Shown piece after piece: positions 1 through 5,339 of a stretch of 5,801 bases of DNA. The notes below the pieces were generated by a model, which made no database searches, had not been told where the DNA came from, and saw only the letters and a list, made by a program, of their open reading frames with translations. Both the position numbers and the translations under genes were made by a program. Within the stretch, counting starts at the first letter, position 1; each line of letters begins with the position of its first letter. The stretch comes from Anaerolineaceae bacterium UBA6801 (GTDB lineage Bacteria; Chloroflexota; Anaerolineae; Anaerolineales; Anaerolineaceae). The stretch lies in the NCBI GenBank assembly GCA_002452315.1, contig DKFH01000016.1, positions 15,023 to 20,823 on the forward strand, given 5' to 3'.

Positions 1-129
1 TCTTTTATTGGCCAATTTGAGGCGGCGATCATCACTGAGGGATTGTTCAATCTCCTTCAGGCGCAGACGGATTTGATCAATCTCTGTGTCTAGTTTTTGC
101 AATCGGAAAAGATTTAACGATTCACTCAT
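1..129 (-). CDS. N-terminal fragment of a coiled-coil, probably C4 zinc-ribbon (DUF164/CdsZ-like) protein
   Basis: Reading leftward from an ATG at 129-127 gives 43 uninterrupted codons that leave the window at position 1. The peptide starts MSESLNLFRLQKLDTEIDQI and continues with a strongly charged, Leu/Ile-spaced stretch (residues 7-43) that looks like the start of a long coiled coil. The pattern 'LxxLQxLDxEIDxI' followed by 'RLKEIE' is typical of the N-terminus of DUF164/CdsZ-type proteins, which have a long helical hairpin and a C-terminal four-cysteine zinc ribbon; the zinc ribbon would lie outside the window. The start is supported by GAAAGG at 144-139, nine bases before the ATG. The gene is divergent from the MoxR gene and shares its 222-base upstream region. 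Another short coiled-coil protein cannot be excluded from this fragment. That it is a real gene is likely; the family is less certain. Confidence 0.62.
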   Translation of the reverse strand, partial: MSESLNLFRLQKLDTEIDQIRLRLKEIEQSLSDDRRLKLANKR

Positions 130-315
130 CGACCTTGGCCTTTCGTCTACACAGATTTCTGGTTAATTTCTTGGTTTAATCTTTGTTATCTGCACTATGG
201 TTTATTTTATCATCAAATCTTGCCGATCTTCTTCATTCACTGTCCAAAGGTTTGCTATCCTTATACAGAAATGCACCAATGACTGAAATGCGATAGAATA
301 TAGAGCAAATATTAA

Positions 316-321
316 TATAAT
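316..321 (+). promoter_or_regulatory. possible -10 element for the MoxR-DUF58 unit
   Basis: A perfect TATAAT lies 30 bases before the MoxR start codon. It would start a transcript near 328 with a leader of about 24 bases. No good -35 hexamer sits 16-18 bases upstream, and the region is AT-rich, so a chance match is possible. A second candidate, TAGAAT at 294-299, also lacks a good -35. The -10 overlaps the right end of a 10-base palindrome (309-318). Confidence 0.3.
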
Positions 322-338
322 CGAACGTATTGCCACAC

Positions 339-343
339 AGGAG
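339..343 (+). promoter_or_regulatory. ribosome binding site that fixes the MoxR start
   Basis: AGGAG lies 8 bases before the ATG at 352. An in-frame GTG at 343 would add three residues, but its first base is the last base of this Shine-Dalgarno motif, so ATG 352 is the better start. Confidence 0.8.
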
Positions 344-351
344 TGAGTCTC

Positions 352-1323
352 ATGGCTGTTGACATCTTTCAAGTTCAGGAACTGGCGAATAAACTCAAAC
401 AGAACTTAGGCAAGGTCATCATTGGCAAAGATGATAGCGTGTCTTTGACGATTATTGCCCTATTATGCCAGGGGCATGTTTTGATTGAAGATGTGCCAGG
501 GGTTGGCAAGACGATGCTGGCGCGCAGTTTAGCCAAATCACTGGGGTGTGTGTTTAAACGCATTCAATTCACACCGGACATGCTGCCCAGCGATGTGACG
601 GGTGTGTCGATCTATAATCAGAATACGCACGAGTTTGAATTCCGCCCCGGACCATTGATGGCACAAATAGTGCTTGCTGACGAAATTAACCGCGCCACGC
701 CGAAGACCCAGTCCGCGCTACTGGAAGCTATGGAAGAACGCCAAATGACGGTTGACGGCACGACCTATATCTTATCTGTGCCCTTTATGGTGCTGGCAAC
801 GCAGAACCCAATCGAATATGAGGGTACATTTCCCTTGCCAGAAGCGCAATTGGACCGTTTTCTGATGCGGATTGATCTTGGCTACACGTCGTTAAAAAAT
901 GAGATCAAAATCCTGGAAGAGCAGCAGCTCATCCATCCTATTCTTGAACTTGACTCAGTGGTTAATCTTGACGAGATCCTTCAAGCCCAGGAGACGATCA
1001 AACATATCCATGTGTCAGAACCCGTCAAACGCTATATTGTCGAGATGGTAAGAGAAACTCGCGAGCATCCGGAAGTTTACCTCGGCGCCAGTCCTCGCGG
1101 CAGCCTGGGCCTCTTTCGGGCAGGACAGGCCATGGCTGCTCTGGATGGTCGCGATTATGTGCTGCCTGATGATATTAAAAAACTGGCGCCTTATGTCCTT
1201 TCGCATCGTGTGGTGGTCAGTCCGGCAGCGCGTTTAACGGATGTGAGCGCGGTAAAAATTGTGCGCGAAATCCTGGACACCTTGCCTGTACCCGGGGGAG
1301 ACGTGGACGGTGGTGAGGGGTGA
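352..1323 (+). CDS. MoxR-family AAA+ ATPase
   Basis: This 323-residue protein has the usual length and full motif set of a MoxR AAA+ ATPase, a cytoplasmic ring-forming chaperone-like ATPase thought to remodel or activate client proteins. Visible motifs: Walker A EDVPGVGKT at 46-54 (K53, T54); Walker B VLADE at 107-111 followed by INR; sensor 1 ATQNP at 149-153 (N152); the LPEAQLDRF arginine-finger segment at 162-170 (R169); sensor 2 in GASPRG at 245-250 (R249). The C-terminal lid domain follows, with a Gly/Asp-rich tail. All catalytic residues are present, so the enzyme should be active. The start at ATG 352 follows a good AGGAG. The stop overlaps the GTG start of the DUF58 gene, the classic MoxR-DUF58 partnership, which implies co-transcription and translational coupling. 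Known MoxR systems act on envelope assembly, enzyme maturation or stress tolerance; the client here is unknown. Confidence 0.95.
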   Translation: MAVDIFQVQELANKLKQNLGKVIIGKDDSVSLTIIALLCQGHVLIEDVPGVGKTMLARSLAKSLGCVFKRIQFTPDMLPSDVTGVSIYNQNTHEFEFRPGPLMAQIVLADEINRATPKTQSALLEAMEERQMTVDGTTYILSVPFMVLATQNPIEYEGTFPLPEAQLDRFLMRIDLGYTSLKNEIKILEEQQLIHPILELDSVVNLDEILQAQETIKHIHVSEPVKRYIVEMVRETREHPEVYLGASPRGSLGLFRAGQAMAALDGRDYVLPDDIKKLAPYVLSHRVVVSPAARLTDVSAVKIVREILDTLPVPGGDVDGGEG

Positions 1324-2624
1324 TCAAGTTAGGCCGGTCATTTTGGTGGATGCTTTTCCTGACCGGGATCAGTTTTTTCCTTTCACGATTGCCCTGGCTT
1401 TCACCGAACCCCATCTTCATACGCCTGGCGGTAACACTGTTGGTCATTTTGGCCGCCAGTGCAGTTTGGACTGCTGTTTCCATCCAGGGTATTGAACTCA
1501 ATCGGTCCACCCGTGTGACCCGCAAGCAGGTCGGTGAGGTTTTTTCTGAAGAGTATGAAATCATCAATCGATCTATTCTGCCAAAAGTTTGGCTGAAAAT
1601 CACAGACCTTTCAGACCTGATTAGCGGGACAGGTTCGAAACTGATCACGGGTGTGGGGGGGAGACAGTCGAGGATGTATGTGGGGTTGACCCTGCTTCAA
1701 AAACGAGGATGGTTTACCCTCAGTCCTACCCAGATTGAATCAGGGGATATCTTTGGCTTGTTTTTGTTGGTCAAACGATTTGATTCGAACCAGCGGTTGC
1801 TGGTGATCCCGTATATGGTTGATATGCAATTCTTTTTAGCCCCTTATGGCATCCTCCCGGGTGGCCGTGCCTTACGAGAAAAGACCCTTGAGGTCACACC
1901 GTACGCCGCAGGCGTGCGGGAATACGTCCCGGGTGATCCCCTCAGACGCATCCATTGGCCTTCCTCGGAGCGAAAACAAAAGCTGATTGTGAAAGAGTTC
2001 GAAAAGGATCCACTCGCGGAGGTGTGGATCTTCCTGGATGCACGAAACTCTGTGCATATCCGCAGCAGCGACTCTGGTTTGGGCGATTTGCATCAAATTT
2101 GGTGGGTAAGGTATAAAAAAGCCTTCCGTCTGCCGCCGGATACCGCCGAGTATGCCATTTCAATTGCTGCCTCCATTGCCAAGTATTACATCAGTCAAAA
2201 AAGGGAGGTTGGGTTGGCATCTGCGGGACAGCATTTTATGGTCTTACCCCCTGAGCGCGGCGAACGGCAGTTGGGAAAAATCCTTGAGACCTTAGCTGCC
2301 TTAGAGCCAGAAGGGGATTTGCCAATTTGGGGATTGGTCAACACACAAACCAGGCATCTCTCCAAGGGCAGCACAGTGGTATTAATCACACCAGAGACGG
2401 ATGAGCAGATTCTGAGGGTTACCATGGAAATCATTCACAGGGGTTTGATTCCGGTGCTGATCCTGCTTGATCCCTCCAGTTTTGGCGACAAGCCAGGTTC
2501 AGCAGATTTGGCTGATAAGCTTTCAGCCCAGGGTGTGATTACATTCGTGGTCCGTGCAGGTGACGATATTAAGGAAGTTCTGGAAAAACCTCAACCGAAC
2601 TATGATCGCCAGGTTTATCATTAG
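1320..2624 (+). CDS. DUF58 membrane-anchored protein, MoxR partner
   Basis: This 434-residue protein has the DUF58 architecture. Two hydrophobic segments near the N-terminus (about 8-22 and 32-50) would anchor it in the membrane. A beta-rich region (about 55-190) follows, then the DUF58 signature REYVPGDPLRRIHWP at 200-214. A von Willebrand A-like fold begins at VWIFLDARNS (235-244). The metal-site motif is degenerate: D240 and S244 are present, but the usual middle serine is R242. The GTG start at 1320 overlaps the MoxR stop as GTGA; an in-frame TGA at 1314-1316 rules out an earlier start. The purine-rich GAGG at 1315-1318 is too close to be an ideal ribosome site, so coupling to MoxR translation is likely. 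ATG 1350 (residue 11) is an alternative but would cut into the first membrane segment. In other genomes DUF58 proteins act with MoxR; molecular function is poorly known. No TgpA-type transglutaminase gene follows. Confidence 0.92.
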   Translation: MIKLGRSFWWMLFLTGISFFLSRLPWLSPNPIFIRLAVTLLVILAASAVWTAVSIQGIELNRSTRVTRKQVGEVFSEEYEIINRSILPKVWLKITDLSDLISGTGSKLITGVGGRQSRMYVGLTLLQKRGWFTLSPTQIESGDIFGLFLLVKRFDSNQRLLVIPYMVDMQFFLAPYGILPGGRALREKTLEVTPYAAGVREYVPGDPLRRIHWPSSERKQKLIVKEFEKDPLAEVWIFLDARNSVHIRSSDSGLGDLHQIWWVRYKKAFRLPPDTAEYAISIAASIAKYYISQKREVGLASAGQHFMVLPPERGERQLGKILETLAALEPEGDLPIWGLVNTQTRHLSKGSTVVLITPETDEQILRVTMEIIHRGLIPVLILLDPSSFGDKPGSADLADKLSAQGVITFVVRAGDDIKEVLEKPQPNYDRQVYH

Positions 2625-2777
2625 GAGCAGCCATTTGGCAAAAAATTTTCTGGGAATTTATCCTGGGATTTACTGGTAAATTAAAATATCAGCAATCATT
2701 AACAATTTTTTATGAAAAAGCACCCTTACAGTTTGAAATGGATAGATTTTAAATTTGTAGGATTGGTTTTCATCATA

Positions 2778-2786
2778 TGGTATAAT
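2778..2786 (+). promoter_or_regulatory. extended -10 promoter for mreB
   Basis: TGGTATAAT is an exact match to an extended -10 element (TGn plus TATAAT). The -35 region at 16-18 base spacing is poor, which extended -10 promoters tolerate. Transcription would start near 2793, giving a leader of about 52 bases containing a hairpin (2799-2819) and a strong Shine-Dalgarno motif. No convincing terminator separates the DUF58 gene from this site, so read-through from upstream is also possible. Confidence 0.55.
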
Positions 2787-2798
2787 TGACAAGGCTTG

Positions 2799-2819
2799 TT
2801 GGTGATGTTAAATTACCAA
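2799..2819 (+). promoter_or_regulatory. stem-loop in the mreB leader
   Basis: TTGGTGAT (2799-2806) pairs with ATTACCAA (2812-2819) around the five-base loop GTTAA. This makes an 8-pair stem with one G-U wobble. It begins about 6 bases after the predicted transcript start and ends 11 bases before the Shine-Dalgarno motif. The stem is mostly A-U and no T-run follows, so it is not an intrinsic terminator. The hexamer CTTGTT occurs at 2795-2800 and again at 2821-2826, flanking most of the stem-loop. A role in mRNA stability or translation is inferred only. Confidence 0.4.
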
Positions 2820-2830
2820 ACTTGTTATTT

Positions 2831-2837
2831 TAAGGAG
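2831..2837 (+). promoter_or_regulatory. ribosome binding site that fixes the TTG start of mreB
   Basis: TAAGGAG, a near-ideal Shine-Dalgarno sequence, ends 7 bases before TTG 2845. The first in-frame ATG (residue 62, at 3028) lies beyond the first ATP-binding motif, so TTG is the only reasonable start. Confidence 0.85.
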
Positions 2838-2844
2838 TAAAAAA

Positions 2845-3918
2845 TTGGCATTTTCCCCGTTAAACTGGTTTTGGGGATTGTTCTCCCTCGATATCGGGAT
2901 TGATTTAGGCACAGCAAACACGATTATTTTTATCCGCGGCAAGGGCATTGTGATCAATGAACCTTCATGGGTGGCGATTGAGAAGCGCACCCGTGATCCG
3001 ATTGCAATTGGTGCACAAGCCAAGGCCATGGTGGGCAGAACGCCCGCGAATGTGGTTGCCCTACGGCCGCTACGTGATGGCGTCATCTCTGAGTATGACA
3101 TCACCCAGGCCTTGCTGGAGTATTTTATTGGTAAAGCCCACCAGCAGAGTATTGTTCCCTTACCCAAACCGAGAGTGGTGGTGGGCATCCCATCCGGCGC
3201 CACTGAAGTTGAGAAAAGGGCTGTATTTGATGCAGCCAAAGCTGCCGGTGCACGCGAGGTTATGTTAATCCATGAACCTTCAGCAGCTGCCATTGGGGCG
3301 GGATTGCCTGTTAACGATGTACAAGGGATCATGATCGTGGATATCGGTGGGGGCACTACCGAGGTGGCTGCGATTGCCATGGGCGGCGTGGTTGTCTCCC
3401 GGTCTTTACGCGTAGCAGGTGATGAGCTGGACCAGGATATCATCAACTATGTACGCAATAAATATAACCTGTTCATCGGTGAACGCATGGCAGAAAAGGT
3501 GAAAATTGCCATCGGTTCTGCCTACCCATTGAAAGAGGAACTCACCATTGAGGTGCGCGGCAGGAATTTGGTGACCGGGTTACCTGAGGCGATTGAGGTT
3601 TCTTCTGTTGAAATTCGTGAAGCGTTATCCAGTTCGATCAATGTCATTATTAAAACGCTCAAAGACGCTCTCGATGAGTCGCCGCCAGAAATATTAGCAG
3701 ACCTTTTAGACACCGGTATTTGCCTGGCTGGCGGCAGCGCCCAGCTTAAAAACCTGTCAGAACGGCTGTCTGCAGAATTGCGGGTGCGGGTGTGGGTGGC
3801 AGAGGATCCCATGACTTGTGTGGCTCGGGGATGTGGCATGATTTTGCAGAATACGGATGAATTTTCAAACTTCCTCGTCGGTTTAGAGAGAGAGCCTACA
3901 GCCAGGACAATCGCTTAA
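2845..3918 (+). CDS. mreB: rod-shape-determining protein MreB, bacterial actin
   Basis: This 357-residue protein is MreB, the ATP-binding actin homologue that forms membrane-bound filaments guiding lateral cell-wall synthesis. The actin-fold motifs are intact: phosphate-1 loop IGIDLGTANT at 17-26 (D20); the HEPSAAAIGAG segment at 143-153 with the putative catalytic E144; phosphate-2 loop VDIGGGTTEVA at 165-175 (D166); adenosine-site CLAGGSAQL at 293-301. The first 13 residues include three Phe and two Trp (FSPLNWFWGLF), which fits a short membrane-binding segment like the amphipathic N-termini of other MreB proteins. Translation starts at a rare TTG behind a perfect TAAGGAG. It heads the mre cluster, and mreC follows after 75 bases. 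Length is slightly above the usual 335-350 because of the N-terminal extension. Full motif retention argues for MreB and not a degenerate paralogue such as an Mbl-like copy, though more than one MreB per genome is possible. Confidence 0.97.
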   Translation: MAFSPLNWFWGLFSLDIGIDLGTANTIIFIRGKGIVINEPSWVAIEKRTRDPIAIGAQAKAMVGRTPANVVALRPLRDGVISEYDITQALLEYFIGKAHQQSIVPLPKPRVVVGIPSGATEVEKRAVFDAAKAAGAREVMLIHEPSAAAIGAGLPVNDVQGIMIVDIGGGTTEVAAIAMGGVVVSRSLRVAGDELDQDIINYVRNKYNLFIGERMAEKVKIAIGSAYPLKEELTIEVRGRNLVTGLPEAIEVSSVEIREALSSSINVIIKTLKDALDESPPEILADLLDTGICLAGGSAQLKNLSERLSAELRVRVWVAEDPMTCVARGCGMILQNTDEFSNFLVGLEREPTARTIA

Positions 3919-3924
3919 CAATCC

Positions 3925-3953
3925 TTGACTTCTTATTTTTCATAGCTTATAGT
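3925..3953 (+). promoter_or_regulatory. internal promoter for mreC-mreD-PBP2
   Basis: TTGACT (3925-3930) and TATAGT (3948-3953) are each one base from the sigma-70 consensus and are separated by exactly 17 bases. It starts 6 bases after the mreB stop codon. Transcription would begin near 3960, so the message would start almost at the base of the hairpin 3963-3986. This would let mreCD and PBP2 be expressed separately from mreB. Confidence 0.55.
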
Positions 3954-3956
3954 TCA

Positions 3957-3995
3957 ATAATTCGATCCAATCCTGAATTGGGATCGGTTAATTAT
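3957..3995 (+). promoter_or_regulatory. stem-loop covering the mreC leader and start codon
   Basis: The core stem pairs CGATCCAAT (3963-3971) with ATT plus GGATCG (3977-3986), with one bulged G and the five-base loop CCTGA: nine pairs. An outer stem can add ATAATT (3957-3962) with AATTAT (3990-3995) across a three-base bulge, taking in the first two bases of the mreC ATG. No T-run follows, so it does not look like a terminator. Translational control, 5'-end protection or a processing site are possible readings; the sequence shows only the pairing potential. Confidence 0.5.
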
Positions 3996-4833
3996 GAAAT
4001 TCCTTAATTCAAAGAATATCCAAACCCTCATCATCATTGCCGCTGTGGCTGGGCTTTTATTTCTCGCACTGAGTGGTTATTTAACGCCGGTTTTTAACCT
4101 ATCGGTGAATCCACTGATATCATTCCAAAGCTGGCTGTCTGTACGCTATCTCTCCGCGCGGGATTTTATGACCACCCCGGGTGATGTGACGGTCTTACGG
4201 GAGCAAAACGCGCTGCTCGAATCTCAGCTTACGCAACTTCAAACCCAGCTGATCGTCATGGAAGAACGCCTCGGTGAAGCGCAGGTCTGCTTTGCGCTTT
4301 TAGACTTTGGGCGCACAAATCCGCAATACAATTACATTGCCGCCACGGTGATTGGCCGGGAGATCAGCCCGTTTTTGCAGTATATCATCATTGACCGCGG
4401 CTCCAATCACGGTGTGATGTATGGTATGCCGGTGGTGACCCAGCAGGGTTTGGTTGGCCGCGTTGATGCGGTGATTGCAGGCGCTGCGCGGGTTAAGTTG
4501 ATCACCGATTCCACCTCTGTGGTGAATATTCGCCTTCAATCAGCGGGTATCGAAGCGCAATTGGTGGGCTCGCTGACCGGGGATGTTTCGCTGGATATGA
4601 TCCCGTTGGATACAGTGGTTGAACTTGGTGATGTTGTGCTTACTTCTGGCTTAGGCGGTAATTTCCCGCCAAACATTTTCGTTGGGCAGGTGCTTTCGAC
4701 CCAACGGCGAGAAAATGCTTTGTTTCAGACCGCGTCTGTACAGCCCATTGTGGATTTCGAGAGTATTAACGCCGTTTTGGTGATCTCTGATTTTGAGGCT
4801 GTAGATATCACGCCGCTAATTCCGGGGCCGTAG
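3994..4833 (+). CDS. mreC: rod-shape-determining protein MreC
   Basis: This 279-residue protein fits MreC, a bitopic membrane protein whose extracytoplasmic part links MreB/MreD to PBP2 and promotes its activation. It has a short cytoplasmic N-terminus, one membrane helix (about 11-28), a coiled coil (about 64-97, beginning VTVLREQNALLESQL) and then the two beta-domains. Family landmarks are ATVIGREISPF (117-127), DRGSNHGVMYGMPV (134-147), GLVGRV (152-157), TDSTSVVNI (171-179), and LGDVVLTSGLGGNFP (211-225) with IFVGQV (228-233). Length is normal. No clear Shine-Dalgarno sequence precedes the ATG at 3994; the leader is occupied by a hairpin. The start agrees with where the membrane helix should sit. 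It lies 75 bases after mreB and 2 bases before mreD. One cysteine (C99) is predicted outside the membrane just after the coiled coil. Confidence 0.95.
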   Translation: MKFLNSKNIQTLIIIAAVAGLLFLALSGYLTPVFNLSVNPLISFQSWLSVRYLSARDFMTTPGDVTVLREQNALLESQLTQLQTQLIVMEERLGEAQVCFALLDFGRTNPQYNYIAATVIGREISPFLQYIIIDRGSNHGVMYGMPVVTQQGLVGRVDAVIAGAARVKLITDSTSVVNIRLQSAGIEAQLVGSLTGDVSLDMIPLDTVVELGDVVLTSGLGGNFPPNIFVGQVLSTQRRENALFQTASVQPIVDFESINAVLVISDFEAVDITPLIPGP

Positions 4834-4835
4834 AT

Positions 4836-5339
4836 ATGCTTTCTCACCTTGTGTCTGCCTTAGCATTTGTGGTATTTTTTATCTTGCAAACGACGATTTT
4901 TTCGCAGACCAGGTTGGTCTCCGGGACTGCGGATATAATCCTGCTGTTTTTAGCAGCCTGGTCTTTGCAGGAACAGGTGAAAAACAGCTGGGTATGGACG
5001 GTAATTTCGGGTGTGTTGGTTAGTTTGGTATCTGCAATGCCCTTTTTTACACCTTTAATTGGTTATTTGGGAGTGGTCGGTATCTCAAAAGGTTTGCAAA
5101 GACGGGTGTGGCGGACGCCGTTGCTGGCGATGCTGATCGTGGTTTTAGTGGGTACATTTTTCCAACAAACGGTTTATGTATTGGCTTTGATCATTACAGG
5201 TGCCCCCATTTCATGGCTGGAAAGCCTGGATCGCGTAATTTTGCCAAGTGCGTTGTTGAATTTGATCTTTTCTTTGCCCATTTACGCCATCGCGAAAGAC
5301 CTGGCTGGGCGGATTTCTCCACAGGAGGTGGAGGTATGA
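4836..5339 (+). CDS. mreD: rod-shape-determining protein MreD
   Basis: This 167-residue, very hydrophobic protein has the size and composition of MreD, the polytopic membrane component of the elongation complex. Hydrophobic segments lie at about 4-22, 31-43, 52-69, 73-84, 96-120 and 133-155, consistent with five or six membrane passes. MreD is weakly conserved in sequence, so the call leans on topology, length and its place between mreC and the PBP2 gene. The ATG is two bases after the mreC stop. Only a poor GGGG (4824-4827) precedes it, so translation probably depends on ribosomes finishing mreC. The end overlaps the PBP2 start by four bases (ATGA), and the last codons (residues E164-V167) are read from the sequence that serves as the PBP2 ribosome site. 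Confidence 0.9.
   Translation: MLSHLVSALAFVVFFILQTTIFSQTRLVSGTADIILLFLAAWSLQEQVKNSWVWTVISGVLVSLVSAMPFFTPLIGYLGVVGISKGLQRRVWRTPLLAMLIVVLVGTFFQQTVYVLALIITGAPISWLESLDRVILPSALLNLIFSLPIYAIAKDLAGRISPQEVEV
5323..5329 (+). promoter_or_regulatory. ribosome binding site of the PBP2 gene inside mreD
   Basis: AGGAGGT is a full Shine-Dalgarno match, 6 bases before ATG 5336. It favours this ATG over the in-frame ATG at 5342 (12-base spacing). This is the strongest ribosome site in the mreC-mreD-PBP2 part, in contrast with the weak signals before mreC and mreD. Confidence 0.85.

Noticed and set aside
161..184. Imperfect tandem 12-mers (GGTTAATTTCTT / GGTTTAATCTTT) in the divergent intergenic region
   Set aside because: Only two inexact copies in AT-rich DNA, with no palindromic symmetry or clear promoter overlap; chance is sufficient.
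204..209. TAAAAT on the minus strand as a -10 element for the leftward gene
   Set aside because: No acceptable -35 hexamer at 16-18 base spacing, and many similar AT-rich hexamers lie nearby.
1217..1648. 143-codon open frame on the minus strand across the MoxR-DUF58 junction
   Set aside because: It is antisense to two well-supported genes, and its Arg/Pro/Ser-rich translation shows no domain features.
2650..2682. Possible terminator or repeat after the DUF58 gene (imperfect tandem CTGGGA units; AATTTA...TAAATT pairing)
   Set aside because: The stem is short, A-T rich and bulged, with no T-run directly after it; the T-run at 2706-2711 has no GC-rich stem before it. The tandem units match only imperfectly over 12-13 bases.
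2808..3446. 212-codon open frame on the minus strand opposite mreB
   Set aside because: It lies almost entirely antisense to the conserved mreB coding region, has a low-complexity Ser/Thr/Pro/Ala-rich translation typical of a shadow frame, and resembles no known family.
3963..3993. Hairpin before mreC as an intrinsic terminator ending mreB transcripts
   Set aside because: The stem is followed by GGTTAATT and not a uridine tract, so termination by the usual mechanism is not expected.
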